Assembly (NCBI RefSeq): GCF_039523735.1
Contig: NZ_BAAAFW010000093.1
Location: 1-64,000 of the forward strand
Reading direction: 5' to 3'
Length of the DNA: 64,000 nt
From: Tatumella punctata
Lineage (GTDB): Bacteria; Pseudomonadota; Gammaproteobacteria; Enterobacterales; Enterobacteriaceae
Shown here: one piece after another, positions 7,166 to 16,836 of the stretch
How the letters are laid out: each line of letters opens with the position of its first letter
Numbering within the stretch: position 1 is the first letter of the stretch
Notes under the pieces: model-generated
Database searches by the model: none
What the model saw: only the letters and a program-made list of their open reading frames with translations
Told to the model about the DNA's origin: nothing
Made by a program: the position numbers and the translations under genes

Positions 7166-9174
7166 GGTAAAGGAAACCATTTGTTAGCAATTACTGGACG
7201 AATATTCTTTAAGGCCGGCTGATTTTCTAAAAAGTTATCCGGATAATATCCATAATTCTGTACCCCTGAGGCCTGCAGCAGTTTTATCCAGCCCACCAGC
7301 TCTGCATCGGGTACCGGCTGCGCCGGTTTTTTGCTCCAGTCCGTTGCCTGCAACTCAATAATGGTGCGGGACAGCGCTCCCGGCCTGGAACTGATGGTAT
7401 CAACCAGCTTTCTGAGCCATGCCTGGCTGTTATCCGGGGTGACCCCTTCCATCAGTGGCATCGCCATCGGGACAGTCCAGTTATAATTGGACAGGAAATC
7501 ATCAAGGTTCTGGGCAAACCAGTCTTCGCTGTCTGGCTGGAGGATAGGTAACGCATAGATGTTACGCGCTGATTTCACCTGAGGCCCGCGTATCGCTCTG
7601 ACGCTCTGCATAAGAGAGTTAGTAAAGTCAATCAGAGTCCGGCTTTTTAAGCGTGTCCAGCGATGCATTAACTCCGGATTGCTGCGAATCTCCCTGACAG
7701 AATCCGGTAACCCCGCCTTTTTATAGGCTTGCAGGGCATCCGGCCCCGCATCTTCATAGTCAGTCAGAAAAGCATCGTCATGGAATAAAATACCGTCAAA
7801 GGTCGCATGAGCAGCAAGGTCCTCATAAATCTGCGTTATTTTTAGCCGGGCGTCAGCACTGAAAGGCGACAGACGCAGATACTGGTGAGGGTCCGGTACA
7901 GCCTTGTTCGTTTTCGGATCGTAAGTTAATACCTGCGGCGTATTTTTAATCTGAAAAGCCAGTACCGGCATCCAGGCAAATACTCTGGCATGGGCGCGGG
8001 TATTTAGCTGCCACGCAACATGGTTGAACAAATCAGCACGGGTCGGTAACCAGCGGTTGGGAAAATAGAGTGATTTAATATTACCATCACCATCCGGGTC
8101 AGCGAATGCCTGCAGAAAGACAGTGTCCACACCCAAATCAGCAATACGCTGAACCAGCACGTCAATATTATGATCCTGCTGCTTTTTGTCCGCGTCATAC
8201 ACATCATCCAGATCGACATGGACAATATGCTGAGTAATGGCTTCTCTGACACTGGATACTGACTGTGAGAAGGCCTGCAAACCAGGGTTCCCTGCTATCA
8301 GCATCCGGGGAATATTGTCATTATTTTTAACATCCGCTAATCCGTTGTCTAATGACATAAAATAGCGGTATCCCATTTTTTTAGCATTCGCGATGGTTTC
8401 ACCATTCGCGGCACCATAAGGCCATACCCAGACGCGGGGTGATTTACCGGTGGTAGTTTTAATACGTTCGGTAATTTTTGCGATATCAATACTGACCCGC
8501 TGATTAAATTCAGCAGTTGTTTCATAACGCCCGGTTTTTTTATCGTAAATACGACTGGCGGCATAGGGTTCAGAGTTACCCTGCGGATTAGCAGTAATAC
8601 CTTTATGCTCTGCATAGGTATGGGCGGCAATTTCCACCAATCCCGAGTCCGACATTTCCTTAATTTCAGACCAGTTCAGAAAATGTTCCCGCGGGGTAAT
8701 TAATCCCCCGAAATTAACCGGCTGGCTGGCAGGGGTGCTCACCCATTCACCGACAGGCGCTAAAATTGCAGGCCAGTGATAGGCTTTAAGTAATGGGAAT
8801 ACCCGTTTATAAAAACTGCTGTAACCGTCATCAAATGTCAGCATAACGGCATTCGCCGGCAGATCTTTATGCCCGCTTTGCGCAGCCTGCACATCATTAA
8901 TACTGATGACGTGATACCCGTTATTTTTAAGCCATGCAAACTGGTCATTTAACGCACTAAAACGTACTGCCAGAAATCGCTGATCAGCAGCGCCATCAGA
9001 GACATCATGATAAGCCAGTACCAGATATTTATTATGTGGCCAGGGCTTTCCTGACTGAAGCTGAACACGCTGTACCGGAGAAATAAACGACGACGACTGA
9101 TCAGCATAACTCTGGCTGCAATAGCTCAGAGCAACCAGGCTAAATAGCAGCCGGCTTAATATACGTAATAACAT
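7162..9174 (-). CDS. pgaB: Poly-beta-1,6-GlcNAc N-deacetylase / glycoside hydrolase PgaB
   Basis: A 670-residue two-domain periplasmic protein. The signal peptide is MLLRILSRLLFSLVALSYC (cleavage near SYA-DQ). The CE4 deacetylase domain shows VLAYHDVSDG, LTFDDGYSS (metal Asp/catalytic Asp near residue 113) and AAHTYAEHKG (His ligands near 185-190). The GH153-type hydrolase domain starts near residue 315 at VHVDLDDVYD and includes ILFHDDAFLTDYEDA. Partial deacetylation of PNAG is required for export through PgaA; the second domain cleaves the deacetylated polymer. The start at 9174 is taken because the signal peptide begins there, 4 bases after the pgaA stop. The C-terminal domain has a free-standing paralogue at 12064-13161. 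Confidence 0.96.
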   Translation of the reverse strand: MLLRILSRLLFSLVALSYCSQSYADQSSSFISPVQRVQLQSGKPWPHNKYLVLAYHDVSDGAADQRFLAVRFSALNDQFAWLKNNGYHVISINDVQAAQSGHKDLPANAVMLTFDDGYSSFYKRVFPLLKAYHWPAILAPVGEWVSTPASQPVNFGGLITPREHFLNWSEIKEMSDSGLVEIAAHTYAEHKGITANPQGNSEPYAASRIYDKKTGRYETTAEFNQRVSIDIAKITERIKTTTGKSPRVWVWPYGAANGETIANAKKMGYRYFMSLDNGLADVKNNDNIPRMLIAGNPGLQAFSQSVSSVREAITQHIVHVDLDDVYDADKKQQDHNIDVLVQRIADLGVDTVFLQAFADPDGDGNIKSLYFPNRWLPTRADLFNHVAWQLNTRAHARVFAWMPVLAFQIKNTPQVLTYDPKTNKAVPDPHQYLRLSPFSADARLKITQIYEDLAAHATFDGILFHDDAFLTDYEDAGPDALQAYKKAGLPDSVREIRSNPELMHRWTRLKSRTLIDFTNSLMQSVRAIRGPQVKSARNIYALPILQPDSEDWFAQNLDDFLSNYNWTVPMAMPLMEGVTPDNSQAWLRKLVDTISSRPGALSRTIIELQATDWSKKPAQPVPDAELVGWIKLLQASGVQNYGYYPDNFLENQPALKNIRPVIANKWFPLP

Positions 9175-9178
9175 AGTT

Positions 9179-11587
9179 TTAAAACCTATAATCCATATCA
9201 AATGACAGTGACAAATCTTTTTCTCTGTCGCCGTCATAAGGTTGTTTACTCCAGTTAACGGAGGCACCAATTTCGAAGACTTTCGCGAGTTGTAATCGCT
9301 GCCCGTAGCTAATCGTTGTCATCAGGCGGGCCGGATAATTTTTTTCCCAGTAACGCCCGACGCCCACGGAAAAACTGTGACTCCATTGCGTGTCATAGTG
9401 GCGATAGAGAATATTCTCCAGGCTTAATGCCGGTAACAGGGTCAGGTCCCGCGCAGGACTGTAGTACGCCCCCCCCGGCTTACTGTTATAACCTGTGCTG
9501 ACTGAAGGGGTGAAGTCCAGCCACCAGTATGCCTGGCTGTATAACCGCTGCTGTGCAGACACACTGTAATTCTGCCGGTTATTACCGTCAGAAAAATGTG
9601 TCCCGGAAATATCCAGCCGTACCTGCCGCCGCTCATTTTGCTGCCAGCGCACGTAACCGGCGGCCGTATTCCCCGAGATGCCATTTTTCATAGCTCGCAG
9701 GGGGGTACTGCTGCCCAGACGCTCGAACAGAGCACCGACACGCCAGTCATCATTAAAATCATGCCAGTCTGACAGCCGTACTCCCGCCTTACTGCCATGA
9801 CCGTAATTATGATGACTGACATCAAACTGCAGCCAGTTATTACGATTGGTGAATTCGACCCCGGCCAGCTGTGAACGATCTATCCCGGTGCCTTCTTCAA
9901 AGCGGCTATTGGCATAACCCGCCCCCGTATAAACCCGCCAGTTTTCGGCAATCGGTGGCGTATATAAAACAGCCATCAGATTAAAGTCATGGGAGCCGGT
10001 CACCGGGCTGTCTGATTTAATGCCTTTATCGCCCTCAATACTTAACTCAGCTTTATTGCGGATATTCCGGTCATCGTTCAGTTGCTGAGCGGATTTATTT
10101 TCAGGCGCACGTTTAATTACATCATCAGCCAGCAGGCTGGCCTGGTGCCATTCCTGTAACGCAAGAGCGACCTGTCCCTGTTCTGTTTCGAGGTTAATAC
10201 TGGACGGCTCGATACTCTCTGCCCGTTTTAGCCGGTATTCTGCTTTACGTGGCCAGTTTCTCTGATTATATAAGTCCGCAACATCCACAGCTAAAGACTG
10301 GTTACCCGGAGCGGTTTCCGATAATGCTTCGGCATGTTTTTGTGCTTCAGGCAGATTATTATTATTGCGTAACACCGTGACCAGCATACTCTGCACATCT
10401 GACCACTCTTCATTATTGGCGCGTGTCGGCAGCCCATACACAGGGATCTGATAAGGCGTTTTTTTACTCAGCTGTTCTGCAAACTGCTGTGCTTCACTGA
10501 GTTTTTCTGCTTCGGTCAGTGCGACAAAATAACTATTAACGTCATCACTGTTATTCATATCCAGAGTATTGCGCCAAAGACTCAGCGCTTTTTCCGGCTG
10601 ACGCTGATAAAGATAAGCGGTTCCTGCCCAGTTCTCTGCATATCCCGGCACATCGCCGTGTTGGCGGAGCGATTCATACTCAGCAATCGCCTGCGCCATA
10701 TCACTGCGAGCAACATAAGCCCCGATACGGTCAATACGGGCTCTGCGTATCACCGGCTGATTACCGGGTTGCTGCTGCCAGCGAGCAATATTTTGCTGAT
10801 AGAACGACAGCGCTTTATCAGCAACCAGAAACCGTTCAGCTTCACTGCGGCCACTGACCAGGCTGTCACGCACCAGCTCGGCACCCTGCTGAAGCGCAAC
10901 CGCCTGTTGCTCACTGATCGTCCCCGGTGCTGCCTGATAAACGTACCACTGACCACTGACAATACGCTGTTCAGCTAATGTTGAAATATAGGTGCTGCGA
11001 ATCTCTTTATCTGACGGATCCAGGCTATACGCTTTGGTCGCTGCCTGCCATGCATTATCCGGCTGTCCTATCGCCCGATAAACATAGCTCAGGGTTAAAT
11101 AGCTGCGGGCATCTTTTTTATCATTACAAAATTTCAATGCGCGGGTTAATGCCTGATCATTTCTTTTGGCATCCGCTAACGTCATTATGTATAGCTCACG
11201 TAAATCAGCATTGGCTGACGATGAACCCGCTCCGAGGCTTTCAAGCAGCGACAGGGATTGTGGCCATTGATGAAGATTACGGTAAGCCCGGGCAACCGCA
11301 ATTTTCGCAGTCGCTGGCAGCGACTGCGTTTGCGGCTGTTGCCACAGTTGTACCACAAGCTTATCTTCTCCGGCCCAGCTTGCTACCTGTAACCAATCGG
11401 CACGTTCATTGAGCGTAAGCCAGCGTTGATTATTTTCTTTCGCCAGCCAGTTAAGTACTGGCTGATAATTCCCGGCCCGGGCCTGAATAATTAAAGAGTC
11501 ATATTGCGTTTGCGCATAACCGCTTAGCGGGCATGACAACAGACAAGAAACCAGCAACAGTTTCGGTTTTAACGTAAAGATTTGCAT
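9179..11587 (-). CDS. pgaA: PNAG outer-membrane export porin PgaA
   Basis: An 802-residue protein: signal peptide (MQIFTLKPKLLLVSCLLSC, cleavage near GYA-QT), a long periplasmic superhelix of tetratricopeptide-like repeats (about residues 40-500), and a C-terminal beta-barrel of about 300 residues ending ...LSLSFDMDYRF, with the terminal phenylalanine typical of outer-membrane barrels. The size and order match E. coli PgaA (807 aa). It binds deacetylated PNAG and forms the export pore. It is the first gene of pgaABCD. The ATG at 11587 has no visible Shine-Dalgarno sequence; the leader is almost pure A/T. Confidence 0.96.
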   Translation of the reverse strand: MQIFTLKPKLLLVSCLLSCPLSGYAQTQYDSLIIQARAGNYQPVLNWLAKENNQRWLTLNERADWLQVASWAGEDKLVVQLWQQPQTQSLPATAKIAVARAYRNLHQWPQSLSLLESLGAGSSSANADLRELYIMTLADAKRNDQALTRALKFCNDKKDARSYLTLSYVYRAIGQPDNAWQAATKAYSLDPSDKEIRSTYISTLAEQRIVSGQWYVYQAAPGTISEQQAVALQQGAELVRDSLVSGRSEAERFLVADKALSFYQQNIARWQQQPGNQPVIRRARIDRIGAYVARSDMAQAIAEYESLRQHGDVPGYAENWAGTAYLYQRQPEKALSLWRNTLDMNNSDDVNSYFVALTEAEKLSEAQQFAEQLSKKTPYQIPVYGLPTRANNEEWSDVQSMLVTVLRNNNNLPEAQKHAEALSETAPGNQSLAVDVADLYNQRNWPRKAEYRLKRAESIEPSSINLETEQGQVALALQEWHQASLLADDVIKRAPENKSAQQLNDDRNIRNKAELSIEGDKGIKSDSPVTGSHDFNLMAVLYTPPIAENWRVYTGAGYANSRFEEGTGIDRSQLAGVEFTNRNNWLQFDVSHHNYGHGSKAGVRLSDWHDFNDDWRVGALFERLGSSTPLRAMKNGISGNTAAGYVRWQQNERRQVRLDISGTHFSDGNNRQNYSVSAQQRLYSQAYWWLDFTPSVSTGYNSKPGGAYYSPARDLTLLPALSLENILYRHYDTQWSHSFSVGVGRYWEKNYPARLMTTISYGQRLQLAKVFEIGASVNWSKQPYDGDREKDLSLSFDMDYRF

Positions 11588-12063
11588 ATAATAAAAAATT
11601 TTTTATAACAAAAAATAATAATGATAAATATTATATCAAGAATTATTTATCATTCCAGAGGATTTGTTACCTGCTTCTCTGTATGAAGTAATTATTTTCC
11701 TCGTGATATAAACGGCAACTACCGTCAATCATGGTCTGCGGGAGGCCAGCGACAAGTTTTATGCTTCACGGCTGTTATGGAATCCGTTTTCAGTATTCTG
11801 AATATAAACAGTAAAGATTCTCATTAATCACCTTCAATAACCTTGTAATAACTAATGAAATAGATCATCCCTTGCCATCACGTATGAGAATTTTTTATTT
11901 ATTAAAATTTTTATTATTTTTGTTCTGTGGCTGCCCTTACAAGAGACGTCTCTGACGACTGACAGTATATTGCTCTGCCAGCTGGCTTTTTATTTTCATT
12001 ATTTATTAATTTAACCAGAGTCTGAAATGAATTTAATTCAGCCTGATAATTCCCGGAGAGGTT
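11588..12063. promoter_or_regulatory. Divergent intergenic region between pgaA and the solo PgaB-hydrolase gene
   Basis: 476 bases, strongly AT-rich next to pgaA and again at 11884-11930. It must hold the promoters of pgaABCD (leftward) and of the 12064 gene (rightward), but no single promoter stands out. The leftward leader contains an imperfect repeat around GATAAATAATTCTTGATATA. A 23-codon signal-peptide-like frame lies at 11884-11955. Confidence 0.5.
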
Positions 12064-13161
12064 ATGACCAATACAATGATTAACGATGATACAAACCTGC
12101 ATATGGTCCATGTTGATCTTGATTATGTGTTTGATGATAATCAAAAACAGCAGGAAATTAATACTGAATTATTAATTCAGCGCGTTATTAACCTGAAGGT
12201 TAATACTGTTTTCCTGCAGGCTTTTGCCGATCCTGAGGGTAACGGAAATATTAAATCATTATATTTCCCGAATAGCCTGTTACCTGTACGTGCAGACCTG
12301 TTCAGTCAGGTGTGCAACGGGTTACGTCAGCGGGCGGGGGTAAATGTCTATGCCTGGATGCCGGTTCTCGCTTTCCAGCTGGAAGATATACCGAAAGTAT
12401 TAACCTATAATCTGAAAAAAGATAACACCTTCACTGATAAGAATCAGTATTTGCGTCTTTCGCCTTTTAGCGCCGAAGCGGAGAGTAAAATTGTACAAAT
12501 CTATCAGGACCTTGCCTCTGGTAATCTATTTGACGGTATTTTATTCCACGATGATGCATTTCTGACTGATTTCGAAGATGCCTGCCCGGAGGCCATACAA
12601 GCCTGTCAGAATGCAGGCTTATCACCGTCAATAAAAATTATCCGTGAAAATGCCGCGACCATGCAAACCTGGACGCGGTTAAAAAGCCAGGCACTGATTA
12701 AGCTCACCAATACACTGATGGCGCATGTGCGTGCAATCCGTGGTGATAACGTAAAATCAGCGCGTAATCTCTATGCTTTACCCGTCATCGAACCGGACAG
12801 TGAAACCTGGTTCGCGCAAAACCCGGATGACTTTTTGGAGAACTATGACTGGGTCGTTCCTATGGCAATGCCACTGATGGAGGGAGTATCACTTGCAGAC
12901 AGTCAGGCATGGTTAACCAGCCTTGTCAGGAAAATTGCCGGCAGGGAGAATGCCCTTGAACGCACAATTATTGAATTACAGTCTGTCGACTGGAATACGT
13001 CACCGGATACTCCCGTAACGGACCAAACGATGACGGACTGGATTAAATTACTGCAACGTCTGGGGGTTAAAAATTATGGCTACTACCCTGATGATTTTTT
13101 TAATAACCAGCCCTCCGCGGAAAGTATCAGTTCGCTGATCAGCGAACCGGCATCAGATTAA
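12064..13161 (+). CDS. Free-standing PgaB C-terminal glycoside hydrolase domain (GH153-like)
   Basis: A 365-residue protein that aligns along its whole length with residues about 315-665 of the PgaB encoded by the neighbouring operon: VHVDLDYVFD versus VHVDLDDVYD, VFLQAFADPEGNGNIKSLYF versus VFLQAFADPDGDGNIKSLYF, ILFHDDAFLTDFEDA versus ILFHDDAFLTDYEDA, VPMAMPLMEGV identical, NYGYYPDDF versus NYGYYPDNF. The deacetylase domain is absent and the protein starts exactly at the domain border. The start ATG 12064 has GGAGAGG 3 bases before it. No signal peptide is visible, so it is predicted cytoplasmic, where it could act only on internal or imported glycan, unless secreted otherwise. The acidic FHDDA motif is kept, but the second Asp of VHVDLDD is Tyr. 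Transcribed divergently from pgaABCD. Confidence 0.88.
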   Translation: MTNTMINDDTNLHMVHVDLDYVFDDNQKQQEINTELLIQRVINLKVNTVFLQAFADPEGNGNIKSLYFPNSLLPVRADLFSQVCNGLRQRAGVNVYAWMPVLAFQLEDIPKVLTYNLKKDNTFTDKNQYLRLSPFSAEAESKIVQIYQDLASGNLFDGILFHDDAFLTDFEDACPEAIQACQNAGLSPSIKIIRENAATMQTWTRLKSQALIKLTNTLMAHVRAIRGDNVKSARNLYALPVIEPDSETWFAQNPDDFLENYDWVVPMAMPLMEGVSLADSQAWLTSLVRKIAGRENALERTIIELQSVDWNTSPDTPVTDQTMTDWIKLLQRLGVKNYGYYPDDFFNNQPSAESISSLISEPASD

Positions 13162-13299
13162 TTACCTATATCATCCATGGAACGACAGTTCCCGGTAAAA
13201 TGTATTCTGTTATATCGCGTTGTGCTCTGGCAAAGGAATTAATCAGCACCGGATCTGCGGTCATTAATATAACGCTTCGCCTGAAGACAGATGCTATGA

Positions 13300-13342
13300 C
13301 CGTATTTTATGAGAAATCATAAAATACGGCCTCGATATCGAG
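13300..13342. repeat. Perfect hairpin with GAAA loop followed by a 12-base palindrome
   Basis: CCGTATTTTATGA (13300-13312), GAAA, and its exact complement (13317-13329); then CTCGATATCGAG (13331-13342), a perfect palindrome. It lies between the convergent genes ending at 13161 and 13371. No T run follows on either strand, so a rho-independent terminator is not certain; a transcript-end stabiliser or protein site is equally possible. Confidence 0.6.
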
Positions 13343-13370
13343 CAGTTACTACGGGGTGATTAAATCATGC

Positions 13371-15509
13371 TTAAGGCTGAGTCAGCACTTTCACCATATA
13401 CTCTCCCTGGTCATTCCGATACACACCGTGAATATCTGTTTCAAAGCCGGGATAATGAGATCCTATTTCACACAGCATCTCCAGAAAACTCAGTACCGGA
13501 CGGTTCTGCCCGGTAAGCTTTTCTCCGGGCATAATCAGCGGGACCCCGGGGGGATACGGCAGGATCATATTGGCACTTATTTTATCTGTCATTTCTGACA
13601 GCAGACATTCGCAGGTGTTGCCAAGGATTTCCTGTTGAAATGCACGATGAGGTGTCATCGCCATCTGCGGTAATGTTTCAAATGCCTCGTACATAAGTTC
13701 TGGCAATCTGTGTTTCACTATCAGTTTATGAATACCATGAGCCAGTGCCTGTATTCGCATATTTTTATAAAAAACAGGATCCTTCGAAAATAATTCAGGT
13801 AATACCTCATGCACCAGCGCATTTTTATCATAAAAATATTTAAATTCGCTCAGAGCCTTGAGCAGCGTTAATGATTTTGTTTTATCAACACCGAGACTGA
13901 ATAAAAAAAGTAACGAGTAAGGACCCGTTTTCTCAACAATTATTCCATATTCACCCAGAAACCCGGCCACTACGGATGCCGGTATTCCCACGTCAGCGAG
14001 ATTACCGTGCCTGTCCAGGCCCGGAGTTAATAATGTAATTTTTATCGGGTCAAGGGACATATGATCGTCATCGATATTTTTAAAACCATGCCAGTTATTA
14101 ACCGAATTCAACGGCCAGCAACAGACTTCATCGATGTTATCGGGCTGCCATACATCAAAAAACCAGTCTTCTGATTCATTACCTAACCGGACGATTTCTT
14201 TCCGGAACGAGATGGCAAGATCAATCGTTTTTTCCATCAGTCTTACGCCCGCGGCACCTTTCATCATCGCTGCGGATATTTCGCAGGAAGCCACAATGCT
14301 GTAGAGGGGCGATGTTGAGGTATGCATCATATAGGCTTCGTTAAAAGTACTTTCATTAAAGTCCCCTTTCACATGGATCATTGAAGCCTGAGAAAAGGCA
14401 GCAAGTAATTTATGTGTGGATTGTGTTTCAAAAATCAGCTTACCACTGACCGGTTCGCCCCCCACGCCTGATTTATTCTGATAAACAGGATGAAACTGTG
14501 TATAAGGCACCCAGGCTGAATCAAAATGGATGGACTTCACCGGGAGTGTTTGTTTAATAAACTGCGTATTATAAAAAAGGCCATCATAGGTTGAGTTGGT
14601 AATGATTGCATGGCAAGGCCACTGCCCGATGCCTTGTGCTTTAAGCAGTGCTTCGATATGCTCATGACTGAATTCAGATTTTGGGATCCCGCCAAGAATA
14701 CCATAAGCATTACGCGTTGGTTTAAGATAAACAGGTGTAATATCACTCATCATCATCAGATGTGTTATCGATTTATGGCAATTACGATCAACAAGTACGG
14801 TCCCTCCGGCATGACAGGAATACATACCTACCACTTTATTCGCCGTTGAAGTGCCATTTGTAATAATATAACTGCGATCAGCATTAAATACTGATGCAAT
14901 ATAATTTTCTGCCTCGCGATGCGGTCCGGAGTGATCGAGCAATGAGCCCAGTTCGTCCATAGAGACAGAAATATCTGAACGCATGGTATTCTCACCATAA
15001 AAATCATAAAATAATGCGCCGGCAGGACTTCTTTCGAAGGCCGTTCCGCCCATATGCCCTGGCGTACAGAAAGTATACTTTTCTTTTCCGACATAGCTGA
15101 ACAGGGCTTTGGTAAATGGCGGAAGAATAGTCTCCCGGTACTCGTCAATGGCTTGCTGCATTTTGATGACAATATCAGGAATATGCGCGATAAGGTATTC
15201 GTGGAAACGCAGGTTGATAGTTAACTGACTGAGCTTTATTTCAAATCCATGATTCTTACTGACGAAAACAAAATTGGGTACCCGGGAATTTATCTGACTG
15301 ATTTTCTGGCAAAGTGCCAAATCATGCCGGTCCCAGTCAAAGATAACACCGCAGAGCCTGGCATTATTTTCAATGGATGAAATCATATCCTGCTCATCAT
15401 CATAAATATCCGTATTAAACCCAATACTATTTAACTCATCTGCGATAGAAAGCATTACTTTACTTTTATAAGACTCATCAGAGTCATTTAAAATGGCTAT
15501 ATAATTCAT
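13371..15509 (-). CDS. cadA: Inducible lysine decarboxylase CadA
   Basis: A 712-residue PLP enzyme of the Orn/Lys/Arg decarboxylase fold-I class. The N-terminal wing domain (MNYIAILNDSDESY ... NARLCGVIFDWDRHDL) is followed by the core with KYTFCTPGHMGGTAF, SDISVSMDELGSLLDHSGPH, the PLP-phosphate region TNGTSTANK, HFDSAWVPY, and the Schiff-base lysine in ETQSTHKLLAAFSQAS. The C-terminal domain ends HYPGFETDIHGVYR. Similarity throughout is to E. coli CadA (715 aa) rather than to ornithine decarboxylase. It converts lysine to cadaverine and CO2, consuming a proton. It lies 25 bases after cadB in the normal cadBA order; GAAGAGAG precedes the ATG. Confidence 0.95.
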   Translation of the reverse strand: MNYIAILNDSDESYKSKVMLSIADELNSIGFNTDIYDDEQDMISSIENNARLCGVIFDWDRHDLALCQKISQINSRVPNFVFVSKNHGFEIKLSQLTINLRFHEYLIAHIPDIVIKMQQAIDEYRETILPPFTKALFSYVGKEKYTFCTPGHMGGTAFERSPAGALFYDFYGENTMRSDISVSMDELGSLLDHSGPHREAENYIASVFNADRSYIITNGTSTANKVVGMYSCHAGGTVLVDRNCHKSITHLMMMSDITPVYLKPTRNAYGILGGIPKSEFSHEHIEALLKAQGIGQWPCHAIITNSTYDGLFYNTQFIKQTLPVKSIHFDSAWVPYTQFHPVYQNKSGVGGEPVSGKLIFETQSTHKLLAAFSQASMIHVKGDFNESTFNEAYMMHTSTSPLYSIVASCEISAAMMKGAAGVRLMEKTIDLAISFRKEIVRLGNESEDWFFDVWQPDNIDEVCCWPLNSVNNWHGFKNIDDDHMSLDPIKITLLTPGLDRHGNLADVGIPASVVAGFLGEYGIIVEKTGPYSLLFLFSLGVDKTKSLTLLKALSEFKYFYDKNALVHEVLPELFSKDPVFYKNMRIQALAHGIHKLIVKHRLPELMYEAFETLPQMAMTPHRAFQQEILGNTCECLLSEMTDKISANMILPYPPGVPLIMPGEKLTGQNRPVLSFLEMLCEIGSHYPGFETDIHGVYRNDQGEYMVKVLTQP

Positions 15510-15534
15510 TTCGTATCTCTCTTCAAAAAGAATA

Positions 15535-16836
15535 TCAGACGGATTTATTCTTACTGATTTTTTCAGCGTAGAACATAAATATAATCAGGCTGGTAATAAA
15601 TGTACCTGCCAGTATAAAAGAGTCAGATCCTAACATGGCGATAAAGCAGAACAGGCTCCCCAACAAGGCGGTAATAAAACTGAGCAGATTCTTAATATTA
15701 ATACCATCCATCCGGATCAGATCGATACAAGAATAAAAGTAAGGCAGCATTGTGAGTAATACAGCAATGCTGATTAAGTCACCGAATACCGAGGATGTTT
15801 TACCACCATGCATATTCATGACAGTGACAACCACCAGCAGAACTGTCATTTGTAGTGCAGCAAGTAACAATCCTTTTGCAGGGACCCCCTGGCGGTTCAT
15901 TTGGCCATAAATTGCGGGGAAATTACCGTCATGTGCTGCCCGGGCCCCGGCCTGACCGACCAGCATCATCCAGGAACCCAGAGAAGTAAGACAGGCTATT
16001 GCGGTAAAAGCAGAAACAACCGGCCCGGCCCAGTTACCAGCCATGGTTGACGCCGTTACTGAAAAAGGTGCGCCGGAAGCCGCCATTAGCGATGCAGGAT
16101 ACATTCCCGCGATAACCTGAGTCGCGGCCACATACACAATCCCGGCCAGCAAGGTACCTGCAATCGTCGCCACCGGAATATTACGTTTAGGATTTTTCAC
16201 CAGGCCGGCACTGACAGAAGCAGACTCCACGCCGATAAACGCCCACAGGCATAATAATGTGCTATTCAGTACTGCCTGATAGTCTGTATGGGACGAGACA
16301 TTCCAGTTTGCCTTGTAAATATCTATACTGAACCAGTGCCATCCGAATATTGCGGTCCCGACTACCGGGATTAAAATAAGCGTGACACCGAGCGTTGTAA
16401 GCTTACTTATCCATGAACCGCCGAGCATATTTATAAAAGTAAATACCCAGATAATCACCAGTGAGGCGATACCCGCCGGAACAGGTTTATTCAGTTGCGG
16501 GAAAAAAGTAGACAGATACGAAACCGCAGTAATTGAAATGGCAAGGTTGCCAATCCAGTTTGCATGGTAATAAAGTACTCCGGTCTGGAAACCGAGATCT
16601 TTACTGACTTCTCCGGCATAAGCAATAGGTCCGCCCTCTTGCGGGTCTTTTGTTGCCAGCCGGGCATAAACATAAGCAAGGGACATTGCACCAAGCAGTG
16701 CGATCCCCCAGCCAAAAATAGATACAGCACCAACAGATGCCAGATTAGCAGGTAATAACGCAATCCCACTGCCCATCATATTTCCCGCAACAATACCAAT
16801 GCAGGCTATTAAACCAATCTGTTTAATTTCAGCCAC
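15535..16836 (-). CDS. cadB: Lysine/cadaverine antiporter CadB
   Basis: A 433-residue APC-family carrier with about 12 membrane segments. The signature near the N-terminus (VAGNMMGSGIALLPANLASV), GGPIAYAGEVSKDLGFQTGV and LYYHANWIGNLAISITAVSY match E. coli CadB nearly residue for residue and differ from PotE. It exchanges external lysine for cadaverine made by CadA, raising pH. The start is a GTG at 16836 with GAGGGT 6-7 bases upstream. First gene of the cadBA operon; see the adjacent promoter region and the absence of cadC. Confidence 0.95.
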   Translation of the reverse strand: MAEIKQIGLIACIGIVAGNMMGSGIALLPANLASVGAVSIFGWGIALLGAMSLAYVYARLATKDPQEGGPIAYAGEVSKDLGFQTGVLYYHANWIGNLAISITAVSYLSTFFPQLNKPVPAGIASLVIIWVFTFINMLGGSWISKLTTLGVTLILIPVVGTAIFGWHWFSIDIYKANWNVSSHTDYQAVLNSTLLCLWAFIGVESASVSAGLVKNPKRNIPVATIAGTLLAGIVYVAATQVIAGMYPASLMAASGAPFSVTASTMAGNWAGPVVSAFTAIACLTSLGSWMMLVGQAGARAAHDGNFPAIYGQMNRQGVPAKGLLLAALQMTVLLVVVTVMNMHGGKTSSVFGDLISIAVLLTMLPYFYSCIDLIRMDGINIKNLLSFITALLGSLFCFIAMLGSDSFILAGTFITSLIIFMFYAEKISKNKSV

